Below the pieces are notes generated by a model. That model did not search any database. It saw only the letters and a program-made list of their open reading frames with translations, and had not been told where the DNA came from. Below, piece after piece: positions 56,008 through 64,000 of a stretch of 64,000 bases of DNA. This DNA comes from Pseudomonas versuta. Lineage in GTDB: Bacteria > Pseudomonadota > Gammaproteobacteria > Pseudomonadales > Pseudomonadaceae. Every line of letters begins with the position of its first letter. The first letter of the stretch is position 1. Location of the stretch: assembly GCF_001294575.1 (NCBI RefSeq), contig NZ_CP012676.1, positions 2,852,001-2,916,000 on the forward strand. The letters are read 5' to 3'. The translations under genes and the position numbers were made by a program.

Positions 56008-56616
56008 TTATACGGTTTTATCGCCGTGGTTGCGCTGGTAGGTATCCGCGCCCATCGCCTCGATCTGGCCTTCAATCAGTGCTTCGAACGGGCGCAGTAA
56101 AGGCGCAAAAGAGGTCGGCGCCTCCAGGATCTCCAACGCTTGCACGATCGCTTCCAGAGTCGACAACGCCCCCGGGCCGGGCGCCTTGCGCAACCGGTAG
56201 CGCGACACAGCGCCTTCAGGCAGCGTGGCCCTGGGCAACTGCGCCAGCAGCGGGTTCAGATGCAGCAGCTTGCGCGCCTTGCGCCACGTACCGTCCGGAA
56301 CCACCAGCAGCCATGGCAGGCTTTCGTCAGATGGTTCGCCAGTGTCGATCAGTTGTGCGTCTTCTCCCGGGAACAACAACCGCGCCTGATACCCCGGAGG
56401 ATTGAGCAAAGTGGCCAAATCCTCAAAGACCTCCCCCACCCGCAGCTCAGCGTTAAGCAGACCAAGATCCGCCAAGCGCGCAGTATTGAGCGCATGGCCG
56501 ACCTCGCTCGGATGCTGTAACAGCAACACCCGGGTGCGACTGTCCAGCTGCGGGATCAAGGCGCACAGGCAATGGGTTTGCGGGCGCAGGCAGCGAGAGC
56601 ATTGGGCTCGGGACAT
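56008..56616 (-). CDS. tapT: tRNA-uridine aminocarboxypropyltransferase (DTW domain)
   Basis: A 202-residue DTW-domain enzyme. N-terminal CSRCLRPQTHCLC is a zinc-binding set of cysteines, and VPDGTWRKARKLLHLNP is the signature region (PDGTW in place of DTW). It transfers the aminocarboxypropyl group of SAM to uridine 47 of tRNA, as shown for E. coli TapT (YfiP). Its 3' side converges with the YbaN gene. Confidence 0.88.
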   Translation of the reverse strand: MSRAQCSRCLRPQTHCLCALIPQLDSRTRVLLLQHPSEVGHALNTARLADLGLLNAELRVGEVFEDLATLLNPPGYQARLLFPGEDAQLIDTGEPSDESLPWLLVVPDGTWRKARKLLHLNPLLAQLPRATLPEGAVSRYRLRKAPGPGALSTLEAIVQALEILEAPTSFAPLLRPFEALIEGQIEAMGADTYQRNHGDKTV

Positions 56617-56632
56617 GACAGTTAAATCTCGT

Positions 56633-57526
56633 TCAAGGTTGATTAAGCTGGGCTTTGAGCAGGTCGCGGAATGTTTGAATCAACGGCTCGCGACTGCGAC
56701 CACGGCGCACGATCATCGAGAATGGCGCCTGATAACCAAAGGTCGCCGGCAACAGCACGCGCAAATCCCCCTTCTCCACCCAAGGCTCGGCGTAGTGCTC
56801 CGGCAAATAGCCAATGTAGGCGCCCGATAACACCAGAATCAGCTGCGCCTCCATGCTGTCGACTGTCGCTGCACTGTGCTTGAAGCCATGACGTGCCAGC
56901 TCGGCCTGGCTCCAGTAACCGCGTCCGACCATGCGCTGCTGAGTGATCACCGGCTCCGGAATACGTCGCTCAGTAAACAAGGGATGCCGCGTGCTGCAAT
57001 ACAGCCAGTGCTGCTCGCGATACAGCGGCTGATAGACCAGACCGCTCATGCGCGTAGAGAACGCCCCGATGGCCAGATCCAGACGATTGTCCTGCACGCC
57101 GAGCTGTAATTCATACGGGCTCATCACGGACAGGTGCAAATGCACCGCCGGGTGTTCCTGGCTGTAGTCACCAATTGCCTGGGCAAAAGGCAGCGCTTTA
57201 TCACTGACTGTGGAATCAATCACGCCCAGATTCAGGGTGCCGCGCAACTCGCCCTTGAGCGCTGCGGCATATTGCTCAAACCCCTCCAGTTCACCCAGCA
57301 GGCGCAATGTTTCCTGATGAAACAACTCGCCCTTGCTGGTGAGGCTGAACCCGCCCCGGCCGCGATGGCACAGCACCAGCCCCAGATTGGATTCGAGCTG
57401 GCTCATGTAAGTACTGATGGCCGAGGTCGACAGGTTGAGTGCCTGCTGGGCATTGGCAAACCCCTGGTGCCTGACCACGCTGGTAAAAATTCGTAATAGT
57501 TTTAGATCAGGTAAAGCGCTGGCCAT
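56633..57526 (-). CDS. gbuR: LysR-type regulator, probable GbuR
   Basis: A 297-residue LysR regulator with N-terminal winged helix (LPDLKLLRIFTSVVRHQGFA; STSAISTYMSQLESNLGLVL) and an effector-binding domain. It is divergent from gbuA across a 267-bp gap. In P. aeruginosa the corresponding gene (PA1422) activates gbuA in response to 4-guanidinobutyrate. The name rests on that synteny. Confidence 0.85.
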   Translation of the reverse strand: MASALPDLKLLRIFTSVVRHQGFANAQQALNLSTSAISTYMSQLESNLGLVLCHRGRGGFSLTSKGELFHQETLRLLGELEGFEQYAAALKGELRGTLNLGVIDSTVSDKALPFAQAIGDYSQEHPAVHLHLSVMSPYELQLGVQDNRLDLAIGAFSTRMSGLVYQPLYREQHWLYCSTRHPLFTERRIPEPVITQQRMVGRGYWSQAELARHGFKHSAATVDSMEAQLILVLSGAYIGYLPEHYAEPWVEKGDLRVLLPATFGYQAPFSMIVRRGRSREPLIQTFRDLLKAQLNQP

Positions 57527-57685
57527 AAAGACTCACATGATTAGGCGGAACAAAAAACACATTCAACCTGAGGAAGCTGGCGTGCCAGCGCCTCAACCCG
57601 GGCTCTCGTGTACACCAGATTGCAAGCCAGGCCCCACATCGGCCCGGCAGGATTCACGCGGCAAATTCTACCCCGAGCCCCAGCA

Positions 57686-57709
57686 TTAGTTTAGAAAAAC
57701 ATGAACTAA
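57686..57709. promoter_or_regulatory. Palindrome in the gbuR-gbuA gap, candidate GbuR site
   Basis: TTAGTT (57686-57691) and its exact inverse AACTAA (57704-57709) are 12 bp apart, a dyad of the size bound by LysR dimers. It lies 85 bp upstream of the gbuA start. The remaining gap (57527-57793) shows no coding frame and no terminator. Confidence 0.5.
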
Positions 57710-57793
57710 GTATTTGCCCCTAGGGATTCTTTCAGCCCCCCTCCTTTCGCAGAATCGGCCGCCATACCCATAACAAACAACGAGGCCTCTGCC

Positions 57794-58744
57794 GTGGACA
57801 AAATTCTTCATCAACCACTGGGCGGCAACGAAATGCCGCGCTTTGGCGGCATAGCCACCATGTTGCGCCTGCCCCACCTGGAGTCGGCCAAAGGGCTGGA
57901 CGTCGCATTTATCGGCGTACCACTGGATATCGGCACCTCGCTGCGCCCCGGCACCCGTTTCGGACCTCGCGAAATCCGCGCTGAATCGGTAATGATCCGC
58001 CCCTACAACATGGCTACCGGCGCCGCACCGTTCGACTCGCTATCGGTGGCTGATATCGGTGATGTGGCAATCAACACCTTCAACTTGCTGGATTCGGTGC
58101 GCATCATCGAAGAAGCATACGACGACATCCTTGAGCACGATGTCATCCCCCTGACCATGGGCGGCGATCACACCATCACCCTGCCTATCCTGCGGGCCAT
58201 TCATAAAAAGCACGGCAAGGTAGGCCTGGTCCACATCGACGCCCACGCCGACGTGAACGACCACATGTTCGGCGAGAAAATCGCCCACGGCACCACCTTC
58301 CGCCGCGCCGTGGAAGAAGGTCTGCTGGACTGTGACCGCGTGGTACAGATCGGCCTGCGGGCACAGGGTTACACCGCAGAAGACTTCAACTGGTGCCGCA
58401 CCCAGGGCTTTCGCGTAGTACAGGCCGAAGAATGCTGGCACAAGTCGCTGGCCCCCCTGATGGCCGAAGTCCGGGAAAAAGTCGGCAACGGTCCGGTGTA
58501 CCTCAGCTTTGACATCGATGGTATCGACCCTGCCTGGGCACCCGGCACCGGCACCCCGGAAATCGGCGGTCTGACCACTATTCAGGCAATTGAGATCATT
58601 CGCGGCTGCCAGGGCCTCGACCTGGTTGGCGGTGATCTGGTAGAAGTCTCGCCGCCTTACGACACCACCGGCAATACCTCGCTCCTGGGCGCCAACCTGC
58701 TCTACGAAATGCTCTGCGTACTTCCCGGCGTTGTGCACCGCTGA
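57794..58744 (+). CDS. gbuA: Guanidinobutyrase GbuA (ureohydrolase family)
   Basis: A 316-residue arginase/agmatinase-fold hydrolase. Mn ligands are visible: H126 in GGDHT, D149/H151/D153 in DAHADVND, and the DIDGIDP aspartates. The sequence opening MDKILHQPLGGNEMPRFGGI and the divergent LysR gene match P. aeruginosa guanidinobutyrase, which splits 4-guanidinobutyrate into GABA and urea. GTG at 57794 is the start, with ACGAGG upstream. Agmatinase activity is an alternative. Confidence 0.92.
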   Translation: MDKILHQPLGGNEMPRFGGIATMLRLPHLESAKGLDVAFIGVPLDIGTSLRPGTRFGPREIRAESVMIRPYNMATGAAPFDSLSVADIGDVAINTFNLLDSVRIIEEAYDDILEHDVIPLTMGGDHTITLPILRAIHKKHGKVGLVHIDAHADVNDHMFGEKIAHGTTFRRAVEEGLLDCDRVVQIGLRAQGYTAEDFNWCRTQGFRVVQAEECWHKSLAPLMAEVREKVGNGPVYLSFDIDGIDPAWAPGTGTPEIGGLTTIQAIEIIRGCQGLDLVGGDLVEVSPPYDTTGNTSLLGANLLYEMLCVLPGVVHR

Positions 58745-58753
58745 GACTTGACC

Positions 58754-59179
58754 ATGAGCGAACGTGATGAGGTTTTGCGTGCCGCGGCAAATCTGGTGTC
58801 GGCATTCGCGCGTAATGATCGTGAAGCCTATTTCGGCGCGTTCAGCACCGACGCCAGCTTTGTGTTTTATACCTTGCCCCGCCCCCTGCTGACTCGCGAC
58901 GCCTATCAGGCCTTGTGGGACAGCTGGCGCCGGGAGGAAGGATTCGAGGTGCTCTCATGCATCTCGAGCAACGCCTTTGTCAGCCTGCAAGGTGACGTGG
59001 CGGTGTTTGTGCATGACGTGGCCACCGAGCTGCGCATGCAAGGGGAGCAATTTTTTAGCCAGGAACGCGAGACCATCGTCTTCAAGAGACAGGGATCTCG
59101 CACACAAGAACAACAAGGCCTGTGGCTGGCCTGTCATGAACATTTATCCGCTATGCCGGAAGGGCTGCCGCCCCCTTAG
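58754..59179 (+). CDS. NTF2-like (SnoaL/DUF4440-type) protein
   Basis: A 141-residue protein with the alpha+beta cone pattern: N-terminal helices (VLRAAANLVSAFARNDREAY), FSTDASFVFYTLPRPLLTRD, and beta strands (VFVHDVATELRMQGEQFFSQ; WLACHEHLS). It is in the gbuA operon, between gbuA and the transporter, as in P. aeruginosa (PA1420 position). Function unknown; perhaps an accessory enzyme for guanidino compounds. Confidence 0.85.
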   Translation: MSERDEVLRAAANLVSAFARNDREAYFGAFSTDASFVFYTLPRPLLTRDAYQALWDSWRREEGFEVLSCISSNAFVSLQGDVAVFVHDVATELRMQGEQFFSQERETIVFKRQGSRTQEQQGLWLACHEHLSAMPEGLPPP

Positions 59180-59200
59180 CCAATGTGACCGGAACTGATC

Positions 59201-60712
59201 ATGAATAATAAAAACAAGCAGAATAATGTGCGTCAAATAGAAACCCACGGCGTCGAACAGATTCCGGACAATGAACGCAGCGCCAGGCCCGGCGATTTGT
59301 TTCGCTTGATCTTCGGCGGCGCCAACACCTTTGCCACCGCCGTGCTTGGCAGTTTCCCCGTGCTGTTCGGTTTGTCGTTTCAGGCAGGCGCCTGGGCAAT
59401 TGTGCTCGGCGTATTGCTGGGTTCGCTGATTCTGGCGCCCATGGGCTTGTTCGGCCCGCTCAATGGCACCAGCAATGCTGTGTCTTCCGGTGCGCATTTC
59501 GGTGTGCACGGGCGGATTGTCGGCTCGTTCCTGTCCCTGCTGACGGCCATTGCCTTCTTCTCATTGTCAGTGTGGAGCTCCGGGGATGCGTTGATCGGCG
59601 GCGCCAAACGCATGATCGGCATTCCGGAAACCGACCTTAGCCTGGGCCTGGCCTACGGTGTGTTCGCGGTGCTGGTGCTGACGGTATGCATCTACGGCTT
59701 TCGCTTTATGTTGTGGGTCAACCGCATTGCAGTGTGGGCGGCCAGCCTGTTGTTCCTGCTGGGCGTCTTCGCTTTTGCCCCGGCATTCGACAGCCAGTTC
59801 GCCGGCAGTATCGCGCTCGGCCAGAGCGGTTTTTGGGCAGCCTTTATCGGCGCCGCGCTGGTGGCCATGAGCAACCCGATTTCCTTCGGTGCATTCCTCG
59901 GAGACTGGTCACGCTACATCCCTCGCACCACACCCAAGCGTCGCATCATGCTGGCGGTGATTGCCGCGCAGATTGCTACCCTGATCCCGTTTCTGTTTGG
60001 CCTGGCCACGGCAACCATTGTGGCGAGCAAAGCGCCGGACTATATCGCCGCCAACAATTATGTCGGCGGCCTGCTGGCCGTTTCTCCAAGCTGGTTTTTC
60101 CTGCCAGTGTGCCTGATCGCGCTGATCGGCGGCATGTCGACCGGAACTACTTCGCTGTATGGCACCGGCCTGGACCTGTCCAGCGTGTTCCCACGAGTGC
60201 TGTCACGGGTAAAAGCGACATTGCTGATCGGCGTGATGTCGATTGCCTTCATCTTTATCGGACGCTTCGCTGCCAACCTGGTGCAAAGCGTATCGACCTT
60301 TGCCGTGCTGATCATCACCTGCACCACCCCGTGGATGGTGATCATGATCATAGGCCTGATCAAACGTCGCGGCTTCTATTGCCCGGATGACTTGCAAGTG
60401 TTCACCCGCTCAGAAAGCGGGGGCCGCTACTGGTTCACCCATGGCTGGAACTGGCGCGGTCTGGGCGCCTGGATTCCCAGTGCGCTGGTGGGCTTGTGCT
60501 TCGTCAACCTGCCGGGCCAGTTCGTCGGACCGCTGGGCAATCTGGCCGAAGGCATTGATATCAGCCTGCCGGTAACCCTGGGCCTTGCGTCGCTGGTGTA
60601 CCTGGCCCTGCTCAGCCTCTTCCCCGAACCGTCTTGCGTGTTCGGCCCCCTCAATCCACGCAGCACCCCAAAGACAGCAGCCGTAAAAGCGGCGATGCCA
60701 CAAATCGCCTGA
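59201..60712 (+). CDS. NCS1-type purine/cytosine permease family transporter
   Basis: A 503-residue protein with about 12 transmembrane helices of the nucleobase:cation symporter-1 fold. N-terminal GDLFRLIFGGANTFATAVLG, and NPISFGAFLGDWSRYIPRTT in the middle, are typical. Its place after gbuA suggests guanidinobutyrate or a related guanidino compound as substrate (inference). Confidence 0.9.
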   Translation: MNNKNKQNNVRQIETHGVEQIPDNERSARPGDLFRLIFGGANTFATAVLGSFPVLFGLSFQAGAWAIVLGVLLGSLILAPMGLFGPLNGTSNAVSSGAHFGVHGRIVGSFLSLLTAIAFFSLSVWSSGDALIGGAKRMIGIPETDLSLGLAYGVFAVLVLTVCIYGFRFMLWVNRIAVWAASLLFLLGVFAFAPAFDSQFAGSIALGQSGFWAAFIGAALVAMSNPISFGAFLGDWSRYIPRTTPKRRIMLAVIAAQIATLIPFLFGLATATIVASKAPDYIAANNYVGGLLAVSPSWFFLPVCLIALIGGMSTGTTSLYGTGLDLSSVFPRVLSRVKATLLIGVMSIAFIFIGRFAANLVQSVSTFAVLIITCTTPWMVIMIIGLIKRRGFYCPDDLQVFTRSESGGRYWFTHGWNWRGLGAWIPSALVGLCFVNLPGQFVGPLGNLAEGIDISLPVTLGLASLVYLALLSLFPEPSCVFGPLNPRSTPKTAAVKAAMPQIA

Positions 60713-60748
60713 CAGCCTCATAAAAAAAATAATTGGAGACTCGCCATC

Positions 60749-62128
60749 ATGGCTTTAGATCTACTGGTCGTCCTGATCTACGCAGCGGCAATGCTTGTGT
60801 TGGGTTACTACGGCATGCGCAAGGCAAAAACCCACGAAGACTATCTGGTTGCCGGGCGCAACCTGGGCCCGACCCTGTACATGGGCACCATGGCTGCGAC
60901 CGTACTCGGCGGCGCCTCCACTGTCGGCACGGTGCGCCTGGGCTATGTACACGGGATTTCCGGTTTCTGGCTGTGCGCCGCACTGGGCTGCGGAATCATT
61001 GCGCTCAACCTGTTTCTCGCCAAGCCGCTGCTCAAGCTGAAAATTTTCACCGTGACCCAGGTGCTGGAAAAGCGTTACAACCCGATGGCCCGCCAGGCCA
61101 GCGCAGTGATCATGCTGGCCTACGCGCTGATGATTGGCGTGACCTCGATTCTTGCCATCGGCACCGTTCTTGAGGTGCTGTTTGACCTGCCGTTCTGGGT
61201 TTCGGTGCTGCTGGGCGGTGGCGTTGTGGTGGTGTATTCCACCATTGGCGGCATGTGGTCGTTGACCCTGACGGACATCGTGCAGTTCGTGATCAAGACC
61301 GTCGGCCTGATGTTTGTCCTGCTGCCGATTTGTCTTTACCGCGTCGGCGGCTGGGATGAACTGGTCAGCAAGTTGCCCGCCTCGAACTTCAGCTTCACCA
61401 GTATCGGCTGGGACACGATCGTCACCTACTTCATGATTTACTTCTTCGGCATCCTGATCGGTCAGGACATCTGGCAACGGGTGTTTACCGCAAAAACCGC
61501 CAAAGTGGCCAAGTATGCCGGTACCTTCGCCGGCTTCTATTGCATCCTTTATGGCCTGACCTGCGCCCTGATCGGCATGGCTGCTCACGTACTGATCCCG
61601 GACCTGGACAACGTGAACAATGCGTTCGCTGCCATCGTCAAGGTTTCGCTGCCGGACGGCATTCGCGGGCTGGTGATTGCTGCCGCACTGGCGGCCATGA
61701 TGTCGACTGCCAGCGCAGGCTTGCTGGCCGCCTCCACGGTACTGACCGAAGACCTGCTGCCCAAGTTGCGCGGTGGCAAGCAGTCGAGCCTGAATATCAA
61801 TCGTCTGTTCACCATGCTGACCGGGTTTGCGGTGCTGGCCATTGCTCTGGTGGTCAACGATGTGATCAGCGCTCTAACCCTGGCCTACAACCTGCTGGTT
61901 GGCGGCATGCTGGTGCCATTGATCGGGGCGATTTTCTGGAAGCGCGCCACCACAGCCGGCGCAATCTCCAGCATGAGCCTGGGTTTTGTCACCGCACTGG
62001 TTTTTATGTTCAAGGATGGTCTGGAAGCCAACACGCCGATCTATTACAGCCTGGGTGTGGCTCTGCTCAGCTTTGTGGTGGTCAGCCTGCTGGATCGACG
62101 CCCGGCCACATTGGCCAGCGCCATCTGA
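60749..62128 (+). CDS. Sodium:solute symporter family transporter
   Basis: A 459-residue SSS-family transporter with 12-13 transmembrane helices. Family features: GYYGMRKAKTHEDYLVAGRN near the start, DIVQFVIKTVGLMFVL, and AALAAMMSTASAGLLAASTV. It lies 36 bp after the NCS1 gene and before a strong terminator, closing the gbuA operon. Two transporters of different families in the same operon may serve uptake of substrate and product. Confidence 0.92.
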   Translation: MALDLLVVLIYAAAMLVLGYYGMRKAKTHEDYLVAGRNLGPTLYMGTMAATVLGGASTVGTVRLGYVHGISGFWLCAALGCGIIALNLFLAKPLLKLKIFTVTQVLEKRYNPMARQASAVIMLAYALMIGVTSILAIGTVLEVLFDLPFWVSVLLGGGVVVVYSTIGGMWSLTLTDIVQFVIKTVGLMFVLLPICLYRVGGWDELVSKLPASNFSFTSIGWDTIVTYFMIYFFGILIGQDIWQRVFTAKTAKVAKYAGTFAGFYCILYGLTCALIGMAAHVLIPDLDNVNNAFAAIVKVSLPDGIRGLVIAAALAAMMSTASAGLLAASTVLTEDLLPKLRGGKQSSLNINRLFTMLTGFAVLAIALVVNDVISALTLAYNLLVGGMLVPLIGAIFWKRATTAGAISSMSLGFVTALVFMFKDGLEANTPIYYSLGVALLSFVVVSLLDRRPATLASAI

Positions 62129-62145
62129 TAGATGGTTTTCTTCAG

Positions 62146-62173
62146 GGGGTACGTCGGGCGTACCCCTTTTTTT
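62146..62173 (+). terminator. Terminator of the gbuA operon
   Basis: GGGGTACG / CGTACCCC, a perfect 8-bp stem with TCGGG loop, is followed by seven T. It lies 17 bp past the symporter stop. Confidence 0.93.
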
Positions 62174-62182
62174 ACTGCAGCA

Positions 62183-62205
62183 CCTTGGCTGCCTCGCAAC
62201 CAAGG
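62183..62205. repeat. Small inverted repeat downstream of the 41-codon gene
   Basis: CCTTGG and CCAAGG are 11 bp apart. No U-run follows on either strand; it may end or stabilise the minus-strand small transcript. Confidence 0.4.
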
Positions 62206-62249
62206 ATCAGTACAACGCATGACCGGCGGCCAGCAGCCTGATCGCTGGC

Positions 62250-62375
62250 TTAGCGGCGACGCTGTGGCCGACGACGAGGATCCTCGACCGGGATCGGTAC
62301 GGGTTGCAGTGGCGGCTCGATCAGACCGAGCGCTACACCGACGTCATGAAGCCATGTTTGCAGTTTGTCTTTCAT
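62250..62375 (-). CDS. 41-aa conserved small protein, PA1414-like
   Basis: A 41-codon frame: MKDKLQTWLHDVGVALGLIE, then a Pro-rich stretch (PPLQPVPIPVEDP) and a basic end (RRRPQRRR). A GGGGG ribosome site lies 5-9 bp upstream. The N-terminal half is an amphipathic helix. It sits between the gbuA operon and a LysR gene, as PA1414 does in P. aeruginosa, a locus known for oxygen-controlled expression and for the small RNA SicX. A near-consensus Anr box lies at the right distance upstream. Function of the peptide is not known. Confidence 0.82.
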   Translation of the reverse strand: MKDKLQTWLHDVGVALGLIEPPLQPVPIPVEDPRRRPQRRR

Positions 62376-62429
62376 ATATCCCCCTTGGGGTCACTCTGGC
62401 GACGGGAATTCTGTTGTCGCTTCGCACTG

Positions 62430-62435
62430 ATAATA
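62430..62435 (-). promoter_or_regulatory. -10 element of the small anaerobic gene
   Basis: TATTAT on the minus strand; a start near 62423 would place the Anr box centre at about -41 and give a 48-nt leader. Confidence 0.6.
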
Positions 62436-62456
62436 GTCCTAAGTCCTACAAGATGC

Positions 62457-62470
62457 TTGCTTAAGGTCAA
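62457..62470 (-). promoter_or_regulatory. Anr (FNR-type) binding site
   Basis: On the minus strand TTGACCTTAAGCAA matches TTGAT-N4-ATCAA at 8 of 10 fixed positions. The centre is about 40-41 bp upstream of the start expected from the -10 at 62430-62435, the class II activator position. Confidence 0.72.
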
Positions 62471-62502
62471 TGAACTTTAGGCTAATCCCGCACATTTCTG
62501 CT

Positions 62503-63417
62503 TTAAGCAGTCGCCTGCAATTTCGTCGAAACTGCAGCGTTCAACGGCCTGCGTGCCTGCTGAAGCTCGATCCACGCATTCAGGTTGGCGCCCGTCATGC
62601 CTTTTCGCCACATCAACCATGTTGTGGTGCTGGCAAAAGGTTGTTTCAAGGGGTGTACGCCTACATTTTCGTGCCCCGGCAAGCTGGCCAGCATCGACGC
62701 CGGCATCAACGCCACACCTGATCCTGCGACTACGCACGCCAACATGCCCTGATAGGATTCAATTTCCATCACCCGCCCCATCGCTGCACGGTCACTTGCA
62801 TACCAGGCCTCAAGGCGCGCCCGATACGAACACCCCTGACGAAAAGCAAATACCTCGTGCCCCTGCACATCCCGGGCCCGGGTAATGGGCGGGTGATCCA
62901 GATCGCTGATCAGTACCAGGGTCTCTTCGCAATACTCGATACCGTCCAGCCCGGCCAGTTCCAGCGGGCCATCTACCAACGCGGCATCCAGACGCCCGGT
63001 CAGCAAGCCTTCAAGCAATTCGCCGCTGGGGGCCGACTGCACGTGCAAATTCACGGCCGGGTAGGTGCGGTGGTAGTGCGCCAGCAAATTCGGCAAATGA
63101 GTCGCTGCCGTGCTGTACATCGTACCCAGGGTAAATTTGCCGCAAGGAACACCACCCTGTACGGCACTCAGCGCTTCATCATGCAGGGCAAACAGGCGCG
63201 CGGCGTAATCGAGCAGTACCTTGCCAGCGGGGGACAATTGCAGGCGCTGACGCTCGCGCATAAACAGTTCGACACCCATCTGCTCTTCCAGCTGCTTGAG
63301 CCGTGTCGACAGATTGGAGGGAACCCGGTGCAGGCGCTCAGCCGCACGGGTGATCGAACCTTCTTCGGCCACTGCCTGAAAAATCCGTAATTGGCTGAAC
63401 TCCACGACATTCTCCAA
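62503..63417 (-). CDS. LysR-family transcriptional regulator
   Basis: A 304-residue regulator. The winged helix reads FSQLRIFQAVAEEGSITRAA and LHRVPSNLSTRLKQLEEQMG, followed by a type 2 periplasmic-binding-like effector domain. It is divergent from the YbfB-type MFS gene 92 bp away, a usual LysR-target arrangement, so that transporter is its likely target. No ligand can be assigned. Confidence 0.92.
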   Translation of the reverse strand: MENVVEFSQLRIFQAVAEEGSITRAAERLHRVPSNLSTRLKQLEEQMGVELFMRERQRLQLSPAGKVLLDYAARLFALHDEALSAVQGGVPCGKFTLGTMYSTAATHLPNLLAHYHRTYPAVNLHVQSAPSGELLEGLLTGRLDAALVDGPLELAGLDGIEYCEETLVLISDLDHPPITRARDVQGHEVFAFRQGCSYRARLEAWYASDRAAMGRVMEIESYQGMLACVVAGSGVALMPASMLASLPGHENVGVHPLKQPFASTTTWLMWRKGMTGANLNAWIELQQARRPLNAAVSTKLQATA

Positions 63418-63509
63418 AACAGAACAAGTAGGTCACTATTATTCATTTTTAAGGAAAGTCAATGTCCTCTAGCCTGACGGTCAATGATTTCACTTAAGGA
63501 AACAGCAGC

Positions 63510-64000
63510 ATGCCCCCCTTCATCCGCCTGCTAGCCAGCTTCATCGCGCTCATCATGGCCATGGGTATTGGCCGCTTCTCCCTGACCCCACAATTGCCGC
63601 ATTTGATCAGTGAAGGCCAGATAGATCTGACCGGTGCCGGCCTGATCGCGGCCGCCAACTATCTGGGGTATCTGATCGGCGCACTGGACGCCATCCGCGC
63701 CAGGCGCCCGGGCCAGGTACGGGGCCGCCTTCACGGCGGACTATGGCTGTGCGTGGCGCTGACCCTGATTTCGTTCTGGGCCCAAGGCTTCTGGCCGCAT
63801 CTGCTATTACGCTTTGGAGCCGGGATTGCCAGCGCCTGGGTCATGGTGATGATTACGTCACTGAGCCAGCACATAGCCGTGACGGCTAATCGTCCACGCC
63901 TGGGGGCGCTGGTCTTTGCAGGTCCCGGGGTGGGGGTTCTGCTCACCGGTTTGCTGGCCCTGTTTTCCAACGTTCTGGGGCAAAACTCGGCCACGCTCTG
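63510..64000 (+). CDS. YbfB/YjiJ family MFS transporter, N-terminal part (cut by window edge)
   Basis: Frame from ATG at 63510 (MPPFIRLLASFIALIMAMGI) running off the right edge; about 163 residues visible. Several transmembrane helices are present with MGIGRFSLTPQLPHLI, the YbfB/YjiJ start signature, and AANYLGYLIGALDAIR. AAGGAAA lies upstream as ribosome site. Substrate unknown. It is divergent from the LysR gene. Confidence 0.88.
   Translation, partial: MPPFIRLLASFIALIMAMGIGRFSLTPQLPHLISEGQIDLTGAGLIAAANYLGYLIGALDAIRARRPGQVRGRLHGGLWLCVALTLISFWAQGFWPHLLLRFGAGIASAWVMVMITSLSQHIAVTANRPRLGALVFAGPGVGVLLTGLLALFSNVLGQNSATL

Overview
The window is chromosomal DNA of a Pseudomonas, most likely of the P. 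fluorescens/P. putida side of the genus. This rests on gene order and protein wording: the fleQ-fleS-fleR-fliEFGHIJ flagellar block, the HptB-HsbR-HsbA switch beside fliK, phhRABC, a cpxR-spy-cpxA operon, the gbuR/gbuA guanidinobutyrate cluster, and a very high density of REP-type inverted repeats built on the arm TGTAGGAGCGAGCTTGCTCG. No phage, insertion sequence, rRNA gene or CRISPR array was seen. Species level cannot be fixed by eye.

Bases 1-27,700, nearly all minus strand, form a large flagellar locus. Read in the direction of transcription (right to left) it holds flgF-flgG-flgH-flgI-flgJ-flgK-flgL, a lone ketoacyl-ACP synthase III, fliC-flaG-fliD-fliS-fliT, fleQ, fleS-fleR, fliE-fliF-fliG-fliH-fliI-fliJ, hsbA-hsbR-hptB and the 5' part of fliK. 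Sigma-54 signatures precede fliE, fleS and flgF, and a FliA (sigma-28) signature precedes fliC. This matches the Pseudomonas cascade FleQ -> FleSR -> FliA. Flagellin glycosyltransferases are absent, and flgBCDE are not next to flgF.

Bases 27,900-36,000 carry aromatic amino acid metabolism: phhR, divergent phhABC, and the permease aroP, with two very small genes, an MFS transporter and arfB between. A 130-nt structured, tRNA-like RNA candidate lies upstream of aroP. Bases 36,650-42,600 are a conserved housekeeping block: rluB, a DUF1289 gene, scpB-scpA, a YciO/TsaC-type gene and the PHP-domain rnm on the minus strand, then yciB and yciI on the plus strand.

Bases 42,650-56,600 mix envelope and general functions: cpxR-spy-cpxA with a CpxR-type box, a nitroreductase, trkH, an AraC regulator, a DMT exporter, a SelT-type protein, the type Vd autotransporter phospholipase plpD, a MarR regulator, recQ, a YecA/YgfB protein, a YbaN protein and a DTW-domain tRNA modification enzyme.

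Bases 56,600-62,130 are the guanidinobutyrate module: gbuR and divergent gbuA, an NTF2-like protein, an NCS1 transporter and a sodium:solute symporter. Right after it, on the minus strand, is a 41-codon gene with a near-perfect Anr (FNR-type) box at about -41, the counterpart of the P. aeruginosa PA1414/SicX locus. A LysR regulator divergent from a YbfB-type MFS gene ends the window.
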